Origin: Ruminococcaceae bacterium UBA6413
GTDB lineage: Bacteria > Bacillota > Clostridia > Oscillospirales > Ruminococcaceae
DNA length: 19,183 nucleotides
Direction: 5' to 3'
Assembly (NCBI GenBank): GCA_002437415.1
Contig: DJPL01000024.1
Coordinates: 1 to 19,183, forward strand
Shown: piece after piece, positions 7,434 through 13,815 of the stretch
Layout of the letters: every line of letters starts with the position of its first letter
Numbering within the stretch: position 1 is the first letter of the stretch
The notes under the pieces: model-generated
Databases searched by the model: none
Seen by the model: only the letters and a program-made list of their open reading frames with translations
Told to the model about the DNA's origin: nothing
Made by a program: the position numbers and the translations under genes

Positions 7434-8252
7434 TCAGAGGCGAGCTAAAAACTCCTTTTTCTTCTCCGCGAACTCTTCTTCTGTCAGTATTCCGTTTTCT
7501 TTCATTTCGTGGAGCTGTTTTATCTGCTCCATCACAGCCTGAGCGTCCTCCTTTTTAGCCGCGGGAGCACGATTTTGGATATTCTGCGCCGCCTGTGAAG
7601 CTTTATCCTTCAGGCTTTCTGCCGCACCGGCAATTCCGCCTGCGGCATTCTGCGCCATATTTCTGATACTGTCCGTATTGAAGCCGCCGAGCGGCGATCC
7701 GGTTTCCGCGCCTGTATTTGTCGGCAGGGCGGCAGTATCTGCTTCGGCAGAATTTACCGCGTCAAAAATCTTGTTGCCCTTAAGTCCTAAGAACTGTATA
7801 ACGGACATTGCAATAAGCGCAAGCATAAGTATAAGTATTATCCAGAAGCCTATCTGATAGTTAAGCTCGACCTTTGCCGAAACTCCCGTGCCTGCCACAG
7901 CTCCGCCCGCCGCCGCATTTACCGCGCCTGCCGCCGCACCGGGTGCTATGAACAGACAGATCGTGCCTGCTACCGAGCCGACTGCGGTTATTATCTTTCT
8001 GAAAGGCTTTAACTGCGGGATATAGCAGCTTGCCGCTACCGCCGCAATACAAAGTATAAACGCAAAACCGAAAATTCCGCCGTCTGTTACCAGTGAAAAG
8101 CCGTTCACCGACTGATCGGCACTTCCGCCGCCAAATCCTCCGACGGATACCTCCGCCTTGACCGACATAAACGGAAGAAGAAGCGCAAGAACTATCAGAA
8201 CACAGATAATTCCCATAAGATTTTTAAGTATAAATTCTTTGTTCAGTTTCAT
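7434..8252 (-). CDS. Membrane protein with C-terminal SHOCT domain
   Basis: This is a 272-residue integral membrane protein of unknown function. Hydrophobic segments lie at about 11-29, 60-78, 88-112 (Ala/Gly-rich) and 134-155. A Gly/Ser-rich loop (37-50) separates the first two. After the last helix comes a low-complexity, Ala/Asn-rich stretch (about 165-235), then a SHOCT domain (about 240-272) with the typical LHEMKENGILTEEEFAEKKK pattern. SHOCT is a short helical oligomerisation or docking module found at protein termini. GAGGTG precedes ATG 8252. It is the third gene of an operon with the anchored protein and the Mor-like regulator, 19 bp downstream of the former. A transport or sensing role is possible; nothing in the sequence proves one. 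Confidence 0.8.
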   Translation of the reverse strand: MKLNKEFILKNLMGIICVLIVLALLLPFMSVKAEVSVGGFGGGSADQSVNGFSLVTDGGIFGFAFILCIAAVAASCYIPQLKPFRKIITAVGSVAGTICLFIAPGAAAGAVNAAAGGAVAGTGVSAKVELNYQIGFWIILILMLALIAMSVIQFLGLKGNKIFDAVNSAEADTAALPTNTGAETGSPLGGFNTDSIRNMAQNAAGGIAGAAESLKDKASQAAQNIQNRAPAAKKEDAQAVMEQIKQLHEMKENGILTEEEFAEKKKEFLARL

Positions 8253-8271
8253 AATTACACCTCGTTGTTAA

Positions 8272-9339
8272 TTAAACGTCCTGTCTGTAGAAATTCTGAA
8301 TAGTGTGTACGTTTACCTGTATATCATCTAATGTCGGATCAGCACCGTCAGCAGTTGAGGCACTGAAAGTAATCACATAGTCAAAGTCCTGATACTGATA
8401 AAACGCAGTGCCGTCACCGGAAATATCTTTCAGCTTGTCGCCGTAATTCTTATTCAAATAGTCAATAAGCGTGCTGAGTTTCATGCTGCTGTCAAACTGC
8501 GGAAAGAGCTGAGATGCACTGCAATTCACTCTCTGAGCCTTACCTGCACCATATCCGCCGCTGTACTCATACAATATGCTCATTCCGTCATCGGTAAAAT
8601 AACATGCATAGCCCACATATGCTGCCTTTTCGTCCTGAGTATACACACCTGCAAATTCTTCATCTTTGTATAAGTGAAGGAAAAACCTTGATATATTTTC
8701 AGGCAACTCTATTGTTCCATTCTCCGCGGGCTTACTCTCCGGGGCTTCGGTCGCAGGCGTTGTTGCCGCTGTCGTTGCCTCCGTTGTCTGCGCTGTAGTT
8801 TCGGGAGTTATCACCGCTGTTGTCTGCGGAGCAATCGTTGTGGTTTCCGGCGCTTCCGAGGACTCTTCATCTGAAACATCGGGGACATAATAATCCGCTC
8901 CGTCCTTGTCATATATGCCGTTAAAAAGCCCACTGCCGTTTGCGTCCGCAACAATTGACATCTGCTTTTCATTTACGTTTGCTATGCAGGTGTCGCTGTA
9001 CGTCTGACCGCCTGCGACAATTGCGAGTATCAGCTTACCGTCTGCAATATCATATGTACCCTCATCGGACTGTGCCGTAACAGTACCGTCTGCCGCCGTC
9101 TGTTTGTATGACAGCTCCTTATTATCCTTGAACCTCAACTCATATGTGCTGTTGCCCGCTTTCTTGTACCATGCGCCGTAAATGTTTACCGTGTTCAGCT
9201 CCATCGTGGCGCTGACCGTAGGCTGAGTTTCCCCTTTCTGACCGCTTATTATGAAATAAGCCGCCAAAGCAACAACAATAACCGCCGCTACAACGCACAG
9301 TGCGATTATGCTGTTCTTGTTAGATGCTTTCTGTTCCAT
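8272..9339 (-). CDS. Membrane-anchored extracellular protein with Thr-rich linker
   Basis: This is a 355-residue protein that I do not recognise by name. A short charged N-terminus is followed by one membrane helix (about 10-32), so the rest is probably outside the cell. Residues about 52-150 look like a small beta-barrel, lipocalin-like repeat (GAWYKK...YELRFKDNKEL...GTYDIADGKLIL), as in many Clostridia surface proteins. Residues 156-206 are a Thr/Ala/Pro/Glu linker rich in TT pairs, typical of a wall-spanning or glycosylated spacer. A second domain (about 207-355) has no recognised family. The gene starts 2 bases after the stop of the Mor-like gene, and its GGAGG is embedded in that gene's final Glu codons, so the two should be translationally coupled. 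Confidence 0.78.
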   Translation of the reverse strand: MEQKASNKNSIIALCVVAAVIVVALAAYFIISGQKGETQPTVSATMELNTVNIYGAWYKKAGNSTYELRFKDNKELSYKQTAADGTVTAQSDEGTYDIADGKLILAIVAGGQTYSDTCIANVNEKQMSIVADANGSGLFNGIYDKDGADYYVPDVSDEESSEAPETTTIAPQTTAVITPETTAQTTEATTAATTPATEAPESKPAENGTIELPENISRFFLHLYKDEEFAGVYTQDEKAAYVGYACYFTDDGMSILYEYSGGYGAGKAQRVNCSASQLFPQFDSSMKLSTLIDYLNKNYGDKLKDISGDGTAFYQYQDFDYVITFSASTADGADPTLDDIQVNVHTIQNFYRQDV

Positions 9340-9341
9340 AT

Positions 9342-9617
9342 TTATTCCTCCTCGTTTTTCTTCTTCAGAAGTTTTCTTATAGTTCTTTCCGAGTAGTTAT
9401 ACTCGGTAGCTATCTTATTGAGTGAATACGATGTACCGTCATAGATCCGCGTTGCCTCACGCGCTACATATTCCTTTGAATAGAGCCGTGTAGGGAAGTT
9501 TATCTGACTGCCCTTGAGCTGTTCATACAGCTTTACGGTGTTTTCAAAGCCGATAGTTTCACATATCGAACCATACACGCCATTCAGCAATTCTGCTTTG
9601 TTATCCTTTTTATCCAT
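9342..9617 (-). CDS. Mor-like DNA-binding protein
   Basis: This is a 91-residue protein with the layout of the Mor/C activator family of phage Mu and its many bacterial relatives: an N-terminal dimerisation helix region (VYGSICETIGFENTVKLYEQL, 14-34), the short strand INFP (39-42), and a C-terminal helix-turn-helix (about 65-85, SLNKIATEYNYSERTIRKLL). ATG 9617 is chosen because GGGAG lies 6 bases ahead; in-frame ATG 9701 lies upstream of the promoter -10. No phage genes are nearby, so this is probably a domesticated regulator. It is the first gene of an operon with an anchored surface protein and a SHOCT membrane protein, and may activate its own promoter. Confidence 0.82.
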   Translation of the reverse strand: MDKKDNKAELLNGVYGSICETIGFENTVKLYEQLKGSQINFPTRLYSKEYVAREATRIYDGTSYSLNKIATEYNYSERTIRKLLKKKNEEE

Positions 9618-9657
9618 AGCAACTCCCGCAAAAATCGTAATTGTATGTATTGTTTTA

Positions 9658-9663
9658 ATTATA
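9658..9663 (-). promoter_or_regulatory. -10 element of the Mor-like operon
   Basis: TATAAT reads on the minus strand at 9663-9658. At 17-bp spacing the -35 position (9686-9681) reads AGAAAA, far from TTGACA, as expected of an activator-dependent promoter. The inferred start is near 9651. Confidence 0.6.
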
Positions 9664-9665
9664 CT

Positions 9666-9675
9666 ACTGTACAGT
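9666..9675. promoter_or_regulatory. Perfect palindrome in the promoter spacer
   Basis: ACTGTACAGT is a perfect 10-bp palindrome immediately upstream of the -10 element, inside the -35/-10 spacer. A repressor bound here would block polymerase. Confidence 0.35.
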
Positions 9676-9693
9676 GTGTCTTTTCTTCTGCCC

Positions 9694-9707
9694 TTTTCCA
9701 CGGAAAA
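9694..9707. promoter_or_regulatory. Candidate activator site of the Mor-like operon
   Basis: TTTTCC-AC-GGAAAA is an inverted repeat with 6-bp arms, lying about 43-56 bp upstream of the inferred start, just behind the weak -35 region. That is where Mor-family activators are expected to act. Confidence 0.4.
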
Positions 9708-9717
9708 CTACATTGAA

Positions 9718-9750
9718 AAGTATATTGCAATGTTCCTTTGCAAGTATATT
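9718..9750. repeat. Two 9-bp direct repeats upstream of the Mor-like operon
   Basis: AAGTATATT occurs at 9718-9726 and 9742-9750, 24 bp apart. Between them GCAA and TTGC form an inverted repeat around 7 bp. The block lies about 67-99 bp upstream of the inferred start and has no coding explanation. Confidence 0.4.
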
Positions 9751-9807
9751 AAAACACGGTTTGTCACATTATTTATGTATAAAAAGAAAAACAAACGAAA
9801 AAAGGCA

Positions 9808-9838
9808 CAAAAAAATCCCGACCTTTAATGGTCGGGAT
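9808..9838 (-). terminator. Terminator of the chemoreceptor gene
   Basis: On the minus strand a perfect 9-bp stem (ATCCCGACC/GGTCGGGAT, 6-base loop) is followed by seven U. It is 20 bases past the stop codon of the chemoreceptor. Confidence 0.9.
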
Positions 9839-9858
9839 CAGACTTTAATATGTACTTA

Positions 9859-11349
9859 TCACTCTGTAAGCCGTTCAAGCTCGGCAGACATTGATTTTAT
9901 CTGCTTTACCATCGAGTCGAGGGTCTGCGTTCCCGCAGAGTTCTCTTCTATAGCCGCCGCAACGTGCTGAAGAGCATCGCTGTTGCTTGTGATATTGCGG
10001 CTTACCGTGCCAAGCTCTCTTGTTACCGTCTCGCTGTTAGCAAAGACATTTGCAATAACGCTGTTCATATCCTCTATGTTCTGCGTTACCTCCTTGTTTG
10101 ACGCACCGATATGCTCAGCTGAGCGGCGGATGGTTTCCATATCGGAAACGCCCTCTCTTGTAAGCGCCGCGTTGCGCTTCATTGCCTCTGCCGCCTTTTC
10201 AACCCCGCTTGTTACCGCAGTGATGATGTCGCCGATCTCCTCTGCCGCCGAGGCTGTCTTTTCGGAAAGGTTTTTGATCTCGTCTGCGACCACAGCAAAG
10301 CCCGAGCCTGCTTCTCCCGCATGGCTGGCTTCAATGGACGCGTTTATCGCGAGTATATTTGTCTGGGTAGAAATGTCGGAAATAACATTTGATATAGCTG
10401 CTATCTTCTTGGACTGCGCCGCAAGGCTCAGTATCATATCGCAGGTATCATCGGTCACGGTGCTTATCTTTTCCATGCTCTGCGACGCGGCGGTTATCTT
10501 ATTGTCATTATCGGCAGTTATCTCGTTTGCCTTTTCCGTAAGACCCGCTATCTTGCCGCTCATCTCCGAAAGACTGCGCAGGCTCTCGGATATCTCGGTT
10601 ATATTCTGCTCGATCGATTTTACGGACTCCGCATTCGTATCGCTGTCGCGCATAACATTCATCGTTTCGCCGGATATACTGCTGTTCGCTTCGGCAGACG
10701 CGGAGGATACCTTTTCAAGCTCGTTTACCATCTCAGCCATCGAGCCGGATATTTCAAGGGTCTTCTCCTGTATCTCCTTCTGCTTTTCCGCTCCCATAAG
10801 GCTTCCGAGCATTGTCGCCGTACGTCTGCAAAGCACATAGATTATTGCGGATACGGCAATGAGCACTATCGCTCTGGGCATTATCAGATAGGTTATCAGC
10901 TGTGTGATGCTTGATACATTGTGATCCTCGACAAATCCACAGGTAAAGCAGACATACTGCGCACCTGCCGTACCGAGCACCATAAACACTATCGTGAACA
11001 TACTGAGCTTAGTCGAGAAGAACAGGCTCGCTATGGCTATAGGATATACATAAAGGAGCACAACATGGTATGCAAGTACACAGGCAAGCACTGTTGTGAA
11101 CAATACGGCGCAGGCTACGGTAAAGTATTTCACCCAGCCCTTTTGGATCTTAAGGACATTTGTCACCAGTGTAGGCAGGAACAGTATCACCTCGCCTATT
11201 ATAAACGCAACCACCATTGTGGGTACCTGAACCTTGAATATTCCGACAATATCAAGTATCAGTACCAGCACAAACAGTATGCCTGTGACCCTCATTACGC
11301 TTGCCGCGGCTTTGTTTGCGGTAAGCTCATTTTGTTTTAATAATTCCAT
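9859..11349 (-). CDS. Methyl-accepting chemotaxis-type receptor without ectodomain
   Basis: This is a 496-residue signalling receptor. The N-terminal 175 residues are about six membrane helices with very short loops (about 20-38, 43-63, 74-92, 94-110, 114-132 and 150-172). There is no extracellular ligand domain and no recognisable HAMP. The rest is a long coiled-coil MCP domain with the kinase-control hairpin at about 319-363; the turn is GEAGSGFAVVADE (345-357) and the preceding arm is TQTNILAINASIEAS. No C-terminal CheR-binding pentapeptide is present. The signal is presumably membrane-borne (potential, redox, lipid) or a small molecule bound between helices; this is inferred. No che genes are in the window. 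The start ATG 11349 has only a weak ribosome site, and a 14-codon reading frame overlaps it. It lies 56 bp behind the TetR gene on the same strand with no terminator between, so co-transcription is likely. Confidence 0.9.
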   Translation of the reverse strand: MELLKQNELTANKAAASVMRVTGILFVLVLILDIVGIFKVQVPTMVVAFIIGEVILFLPTLVTNVLKIQKGWVKYFTVACAVLFTTVLACVLAYHVVLLYVYPIAIASLFFSTKLSMFTIVFMVLGTAGAQYVCFTCGFVEDHNVSSITQLITYLIMPRAIVLIAVSAIIYVLCRRTATMLGSLMGAEKQKEIQEKTLEISGSMAEMVNELEKVSSASAEANSSISGETMNVMRDSDTNAESVKSIEQNITEISESLRSLSEMSGKIAGLTEKANEITADNDNKITAASQSMEKISTVTDDTCDMILSLAAQSKKIAAISNVISDISTQTNILAINASIEASHAGEAGSGFAVVADEIKNLSEKTASAAEEIGDIITAVTSGVEKAAEAMKRNAALTREGVSDMETIRRSAEHIGASNKEVTQNIEDMNSVIANVFANSETVTRELGTVSRNITSNSDALQHVAAAIEENSAGTQTLDSMVKQIKSMSAELERLTE

Positions 11350-11376
11350 CTTCGGTTTTCCCCGCTTTCATATATT

Positions 11377-11399
11377 TAATTTTCCCCTTAAGAAAATTA
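11377..11399. promoter_or_regulatory. Inverted repeat between the TetR and chemoreceptor genes
   Basis: TAATTTTC (11377-11384) and GAAAATTA (11392-11399) are 8-bp inverted arms around 7 bp. It is too AT-rich for a terminator and could be an operator or an mRNA structure near the receptor's ribosome site. Confidence 0.35.
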
Positions 11400-11405
11400 T
11401 TACCT

Positions 11406-11987
11406 TTATTTCCCCCGGTCGGACTTTATCATTACAAGAGTGCTCCTGAACTGAGTGCTGAGCATATCCGACACCTCTTTTTCCGTAAACAGACAGATAT
11501 TTGACGACAACAATACGCCTATGCCGTATGTGAATATCCACACCTGCCTGAAAAGCATCATCGCGTCCTCCTCGGACAAGGCGTAATCGTGCATTATGTA
11601 TTCTATACATTTATCGGCAGTCACGCCGAGCATCGACGCGAACATTTCCTTGAAATTAAAGCTGTGATCCTGCTCACTCATGAACAGAAGCCTGAAAAGC
11701 TTAGGCTTTTCCTTTGCAAAGGTGAGCATCTGAAGTCCTACCTGCTTGAACGCCGGTATATCCGAGCTTTCTGTCTTTGCATATTCGCCGAACAGTCCCA
11801 TAGCCGACTCGCGTACAGACTGTTCAAGTTCCTCCATATTTTTAAACGCAGTAAATATAGGTCGCGTAGAAGTCCCCATAGCCTCGGCAAGACTTCTCGC
11901 GTTAAGCGACTCCGCCCCGCTCTCGGTGACAATGCCGAGCGCTATCTGCGTAATTTCTTCTTTTGTATATTTAGCCTTAGGCGGCAT
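11406..11987 (-). CDS. TetR/AcrR-family regulator
   Basis: This is a 193-residue repressor-type protein. The N-terminal helix-turn-helix covers about residues 9-54 (TKEEITQIALGIVTESGAESL, then AEAMGTSTRPIFTAFKNMEEL). The C-terminal ligand domain includes PKLFRLLFM, typical of TetR proteins with a WHG-type C-terminus. ATG 11987 is chosen because GGAGTG lies just upstream; the upstream in-frame ATG (12023) lies ahead of the GCAAC-N4-GTTGC dyad's own position and has no ribosome site. A perfect consensus promoter drives it, with a nested dyad just after the start of transcription, so autorepression is likely. It precedes the chemoreceptor in an apparent operon and is divergent from a DUF4234-type membrane gene, either of which could be its target. 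Confidence 0.88.
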   Translation of the reverse strand: MPPKAKYTKEEITQIALGIVTESGAESLNARSLAEAMGTSTRPIFTAFKNMEELEQSVRESAMGLFGEYAKTESSDIPAFKQVGLQMLTFAKEKPKLFRLLFMSEQDHSFNFKEMFASMLGVTADKCIEYIMHDYALSEEDAMMLFRQVWIFTYGIGVLLSSNICLFTEKEVSDMLSTQFRSTLVMIKSDRGK

Positions 11988-12019
11988 ATAGATCACTCCA
12001 TAGTGCAATATAATGTTCT

Positions 12020-12033
12020 GCAACGCTTGTTGC
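12020..12033. promoter_or_regulatory. Candidate TetR operator
   Basis: GCAAC-GCTT-GTTGC is a perfect dyad, nested inside a wider GCAAT (12005-12009)...ATTGC (12036-12040) pair. It lies just downstream of the inferred start of the TetR transcript (near 12038), a common place for an autorepression operator. Confidence 0.45.
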
Positions 12034-12044
12034 GCATTGCTTAC

Positions 12045-12073
12045 ATTATAACATTATATATGAACGCTGTCAA
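12045..12073 (-). promoter_or_regulatory. Consensus sigma-A promoter of the TetR gene
   Basis: On the minus strand TTGACA (12073-12068) and TATAAT (12050-12045) match the consensus at every base, with 17-bp spacing. A second TATAAT copy lies at 12058-12053. Confidence 0.85.
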
Positions 12074-12132
12074 CAGTTTTACGTTTTGTTTCCGTTTTAT
12101 CCCGATATTAAGACTGTTTACAATATTTCATC

Positions 12133-12162
12133 TTGACATACGGCGGTATGATGTGTTACTAT
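12133..12162 (+). promoter_or_regulatory. Promoter of the DUF4234-type gene, with internal dyad
   Basis: TTGACA (12133-12138) and TACTAT (12157-12162) are 18 bp apart. CATAC-GGCG-GTATG (12137-12150) overlaps the end of the -35 and the spacer, a good position for a repressor. Confidence 0.6.
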
Positions 12163-12187
12163 ATTAAAAAAGCACGGAGGAAATCAT

Positions 12188-12679
12188 ATGGATACACAGA
12201 ATAACTACCCACAGCAGTACGGACAGCCGCAACAATATCAGCAACCTTACGGTCAGCAATATCAGCAACCATACGGACCTGTAAGACAGCTCAACACGCA
12301 CAGAGGACTGCTCAAATTCATACTGCTCGGCATCATCACATTAGGAATATATCCGCTGGTATTCTACTCGGGAATATCGGAAGATATAAATCTTATCGCA
12401 AGCCGCTATGACGGCAGGAAGACGATGCATTACTGCCTTCTGTTCTTCATTGTCGGGCCTATCACGCTGGGGATCGCGGATCTTGTGTGGTTTCACAATA
12501 TTTCATCGCGTATGGGCAACGAGCTTTCGAGAAGAGGCATTGCTTATTCGTTCGGCGCGGTGGATTTCTGGCTGTGGAATATAGTAGGCTCGCTGATACT
12601 TATCGGACCGCTTGTTTATACACATAAGCTGGCAAAGGCTTCTGTGCTGTTGGCGCAGGATTATAATGTAAGAGGATAA
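12188..12679 (+). CDS. DUF4234-type membrane protein with Gln/Tyr-rich N-terminus
   Basis: This is a 163-residue membrane protein. Residues 1-32 are a low-complexity Gln/Tyr/Pro/Gly tail. The rest has three hydrophobic segments (about 41-60, 83-102 and 128-147) in the DUF4234 pattern, including two versions of its ITLGIY-type motif (LGIITLGIYPLVFY near the first and VGPITLGIADLVWF near the second) and an NxxSxRMGNEL segment between helices. The function of the family is not known to me. CGGAGG stands 8 bases before ATG 12188. It has its own promoter with an internal dyad, faces away from the TetR gene, and ends in a bidirectional terminator. Confidence 0.82.
   Translation: MDTQNNYPQQYGQPQQYQQPYGQQYQQPYGPVRQLNTHRGLLKFILLGIITLGIYPLVFYSGISEDINLIASRYDGRKTMHYCLLFFIVGPITLGIADLVWFHNISSRMGNELSRRGIAYSFGAVDFWLWNIVGSLILIGPLVYTHKLAKASVLLAQDYNVRG
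12233..12276 (+). repeat. Tandem repeat coding for Gln/Tyr-rich octapeptides
   Basis: A 20-base core, CAATATCAGCAACCTTACGG at 12233-12252, recurs at 12257-12276 with one base changed (period 24). It encodes the octapeptide QYQQPYGQ or a close variant twice, in the N-terminal tail of the DUF4234-type protein. Copy number could vary between strains. Confidence 0.7.
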
Positions 12680-12683
12680 AAGT

Positions 12684-12713
12684 AAAACCGGAGTTTTTAG
12701 GCTCCGGTTTTTT
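12684..12713. terminator. Bidirectional terminator between convergent genes
   Basis: AAAACCGGAG (12684-12693) pairs with CTCCGGTTTT (12702-12711) around an 8-base loop. T runs on the plus strand and the A run on the other side serve both the DUF4234-type gene and the convergent gene that ends at 12715. Confidence 0.88.
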
Positions 12714-12714
12714 G

Positions 12715-13674
12715 TTATCCGTTATTCAAATCGGCTATTTCGTCAATATGGCTGTAAATATACTCCTGTGCATCCGAGGGATAACGCACGGCTGTATATT
12801 CATCTCCGCTCATTGATGTTCTCTGCTCGGTGAATATGCCGAGCCGTAAACCCTCTTCAGTCGGCAATCGGCTTTTTCTGCCGTTCGGGAGTTCCGTTAT
12901 CTCAAGTATACCCTTGTCTTCCAGCCATTTTGCAACTATTCCGGCTTTCAGTGTACCTGAATTTTCGGCATCTACATATTGGTTAATTTCGGCTGTTATT
13001 GCCGACACGGACATAGGTTCTTCCTTAGCCGATAAATTATCTCTCATACCGTTTGTTACATCAAACGGTTTTCTTTTGCGCTTTTCTCTCGGCGCTCCGT
13101 TCATTTCAGCAATTGCATCTATGTTATCAAGGATAAACTGCTGTGCCGCAGGGCTCAACATAATCGCATATCTGGGAAAACCACCGGGAGTAAGATATTC
13201 GTTAAGGCGTATACCCTCCGATAATGCACTGTCCGTAGGCACTCTTTTAAATCTGCCGCTCGGCAATGCTTCGCGTTCGAGCATACCTATTACCGTCAGC
13301 CAGTCGGCTATCGCAGTGCTTTTGAGCTTGACCGAAACGTCGCTGTCGAGGTACTTGTTTATCATATCGGTGAACGTAGACAACGATACTTCATTTATAA
13401 AGCGCTTGAACCTTGCTCTTGCTTCATCGGTTATTACCACCGCACCGCGTTTCTGCGGCTTTATGACTTCAACGGTCTTTTTCGCCGTTACTTCCCCGCC
13501 GTTTTCGATAACCTTTTCAAGTATCCCCGAAATGTAGAAAAAACAGCGTGACAGCTTCACATTATTTACAATGTCGTCATCGGGTACAGGCTTATCGGTA
13601 AACGGATCTATTCCGTTTGCAAGCTTATCTATGTATTCCTTTGCGTGCTTCATTGTGTCAAGTTCGGTCGGCAT
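12715..13674 (-). CDS. Uncharacterised protein with a duplicated ~100-residue domain
   Basis: I do not recognise a named family. The 319-residue soluble protein has an N-terminal module (about 1-62: DPFTDKPVPDDDIVNNVKLSRCFFYIS) and two copies of one domain, at about 96-193 and 219-319. Both copies share I-x-x-Y-[LV]-D, then LK...WL...G-[MI]-LE...LP-x-GR...R-x-PT...GI, and a closing AQ-x-[FY]-I...ID-x-IA. The helical, basic-turn pattern suggests a winged-helix fold, hence possible nucleic-acid or protein binding; this is inference. A Lys/Arg-rich linker (195-203) joins the copies. ATG 13674 is chosen for GGAGGAG upstream. It is monocistronic, with its own promoter and terminator. Confidence 0.78.
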   Translation of the reverse strand: MPTELDTMKHAKEYIDKLANGIDPFTDKPVPDDDIVNNVKLSRCFFYISGILEKVIENGGEVTAKKTVEVIKPQKRGAVVITDEARARFKRFINEVSLSTFTDMINKYLDSDVSVKLKSTAIADWLTVIGMLEREALPSGRFKRVPTDSALSEGIRLNEYLTPGGFPRYAIMLSPAAQQFILDNIDAIAEMNGAPREKRKRKPFDVTNGMRDNLSAKEEPMSVSAITAEINQYVDAENSGTLKAGIVAKWLEDKGILEITELPNGRKSRLPTEEGLRLGIFTEQRTSMSGDEYTAVRYPSDAQEYIYSHIDEIADLNNG

Positions 13675-13703
13675 AAATGCTCCTCCTGTAATATGATAAC
13701 TAT

Positions 13704-13732
13704 ATTTTAGCATATACAGGCTTTGTTTTCAA
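13704..13732 (-). promoter_or_regulatory. Promoter of the duplicated-domain gene
   Basis: On the minus strand TTGAAA (13732-13727) and TAAAAT (13709-13704) are 17 bp apart, with an extended -10 TGC. The -35 lies only 17 bp from the -35 of the divergent ABC-transporter promoter. Confidence 0.7.
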
Positions 13733-13749
13733 TACAAATATGTGATTTC

Positions 13750-13778
13750 TTGACATATCTTTCAGCTTGTGATATTAT
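13750..13778 (+). promoter_or_regulatory. Promoter of the ABC transporter operon
   Basis: TTGACA (13750-13755) and TATTAT (13773-13778) are 17 bp apart, with an extended -10 TGA. It is a strong-looking promoter with a short leader. Confidence 0.78.
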
Positions 13779-13815
13779 GTAATCAAGATTAAAACTTGCT
13801 GTGAAAGGAGCTTAA

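Noticed and set aside
9342..9617. Prophage remnant
   Set aside because: A Mor-like gene alone is not evidence of a phage; no integrase, capsid, lysis or attachment sequences are nearby.
9983..10840. Long plus-strand open frame opposite the chemoreceptor
   Set aside because: It mirrors the heptad-rich MCP coding region; Ser/Ile-rich low-complexity product with no ribosome site.
12830..13537. Plus-strand open frame opposite the duplicated-domain gene
   Set aside because: The minus-strand gene has promoter, ribosome site, terminator and an internal duplication; the plus-strand frame has none of these.
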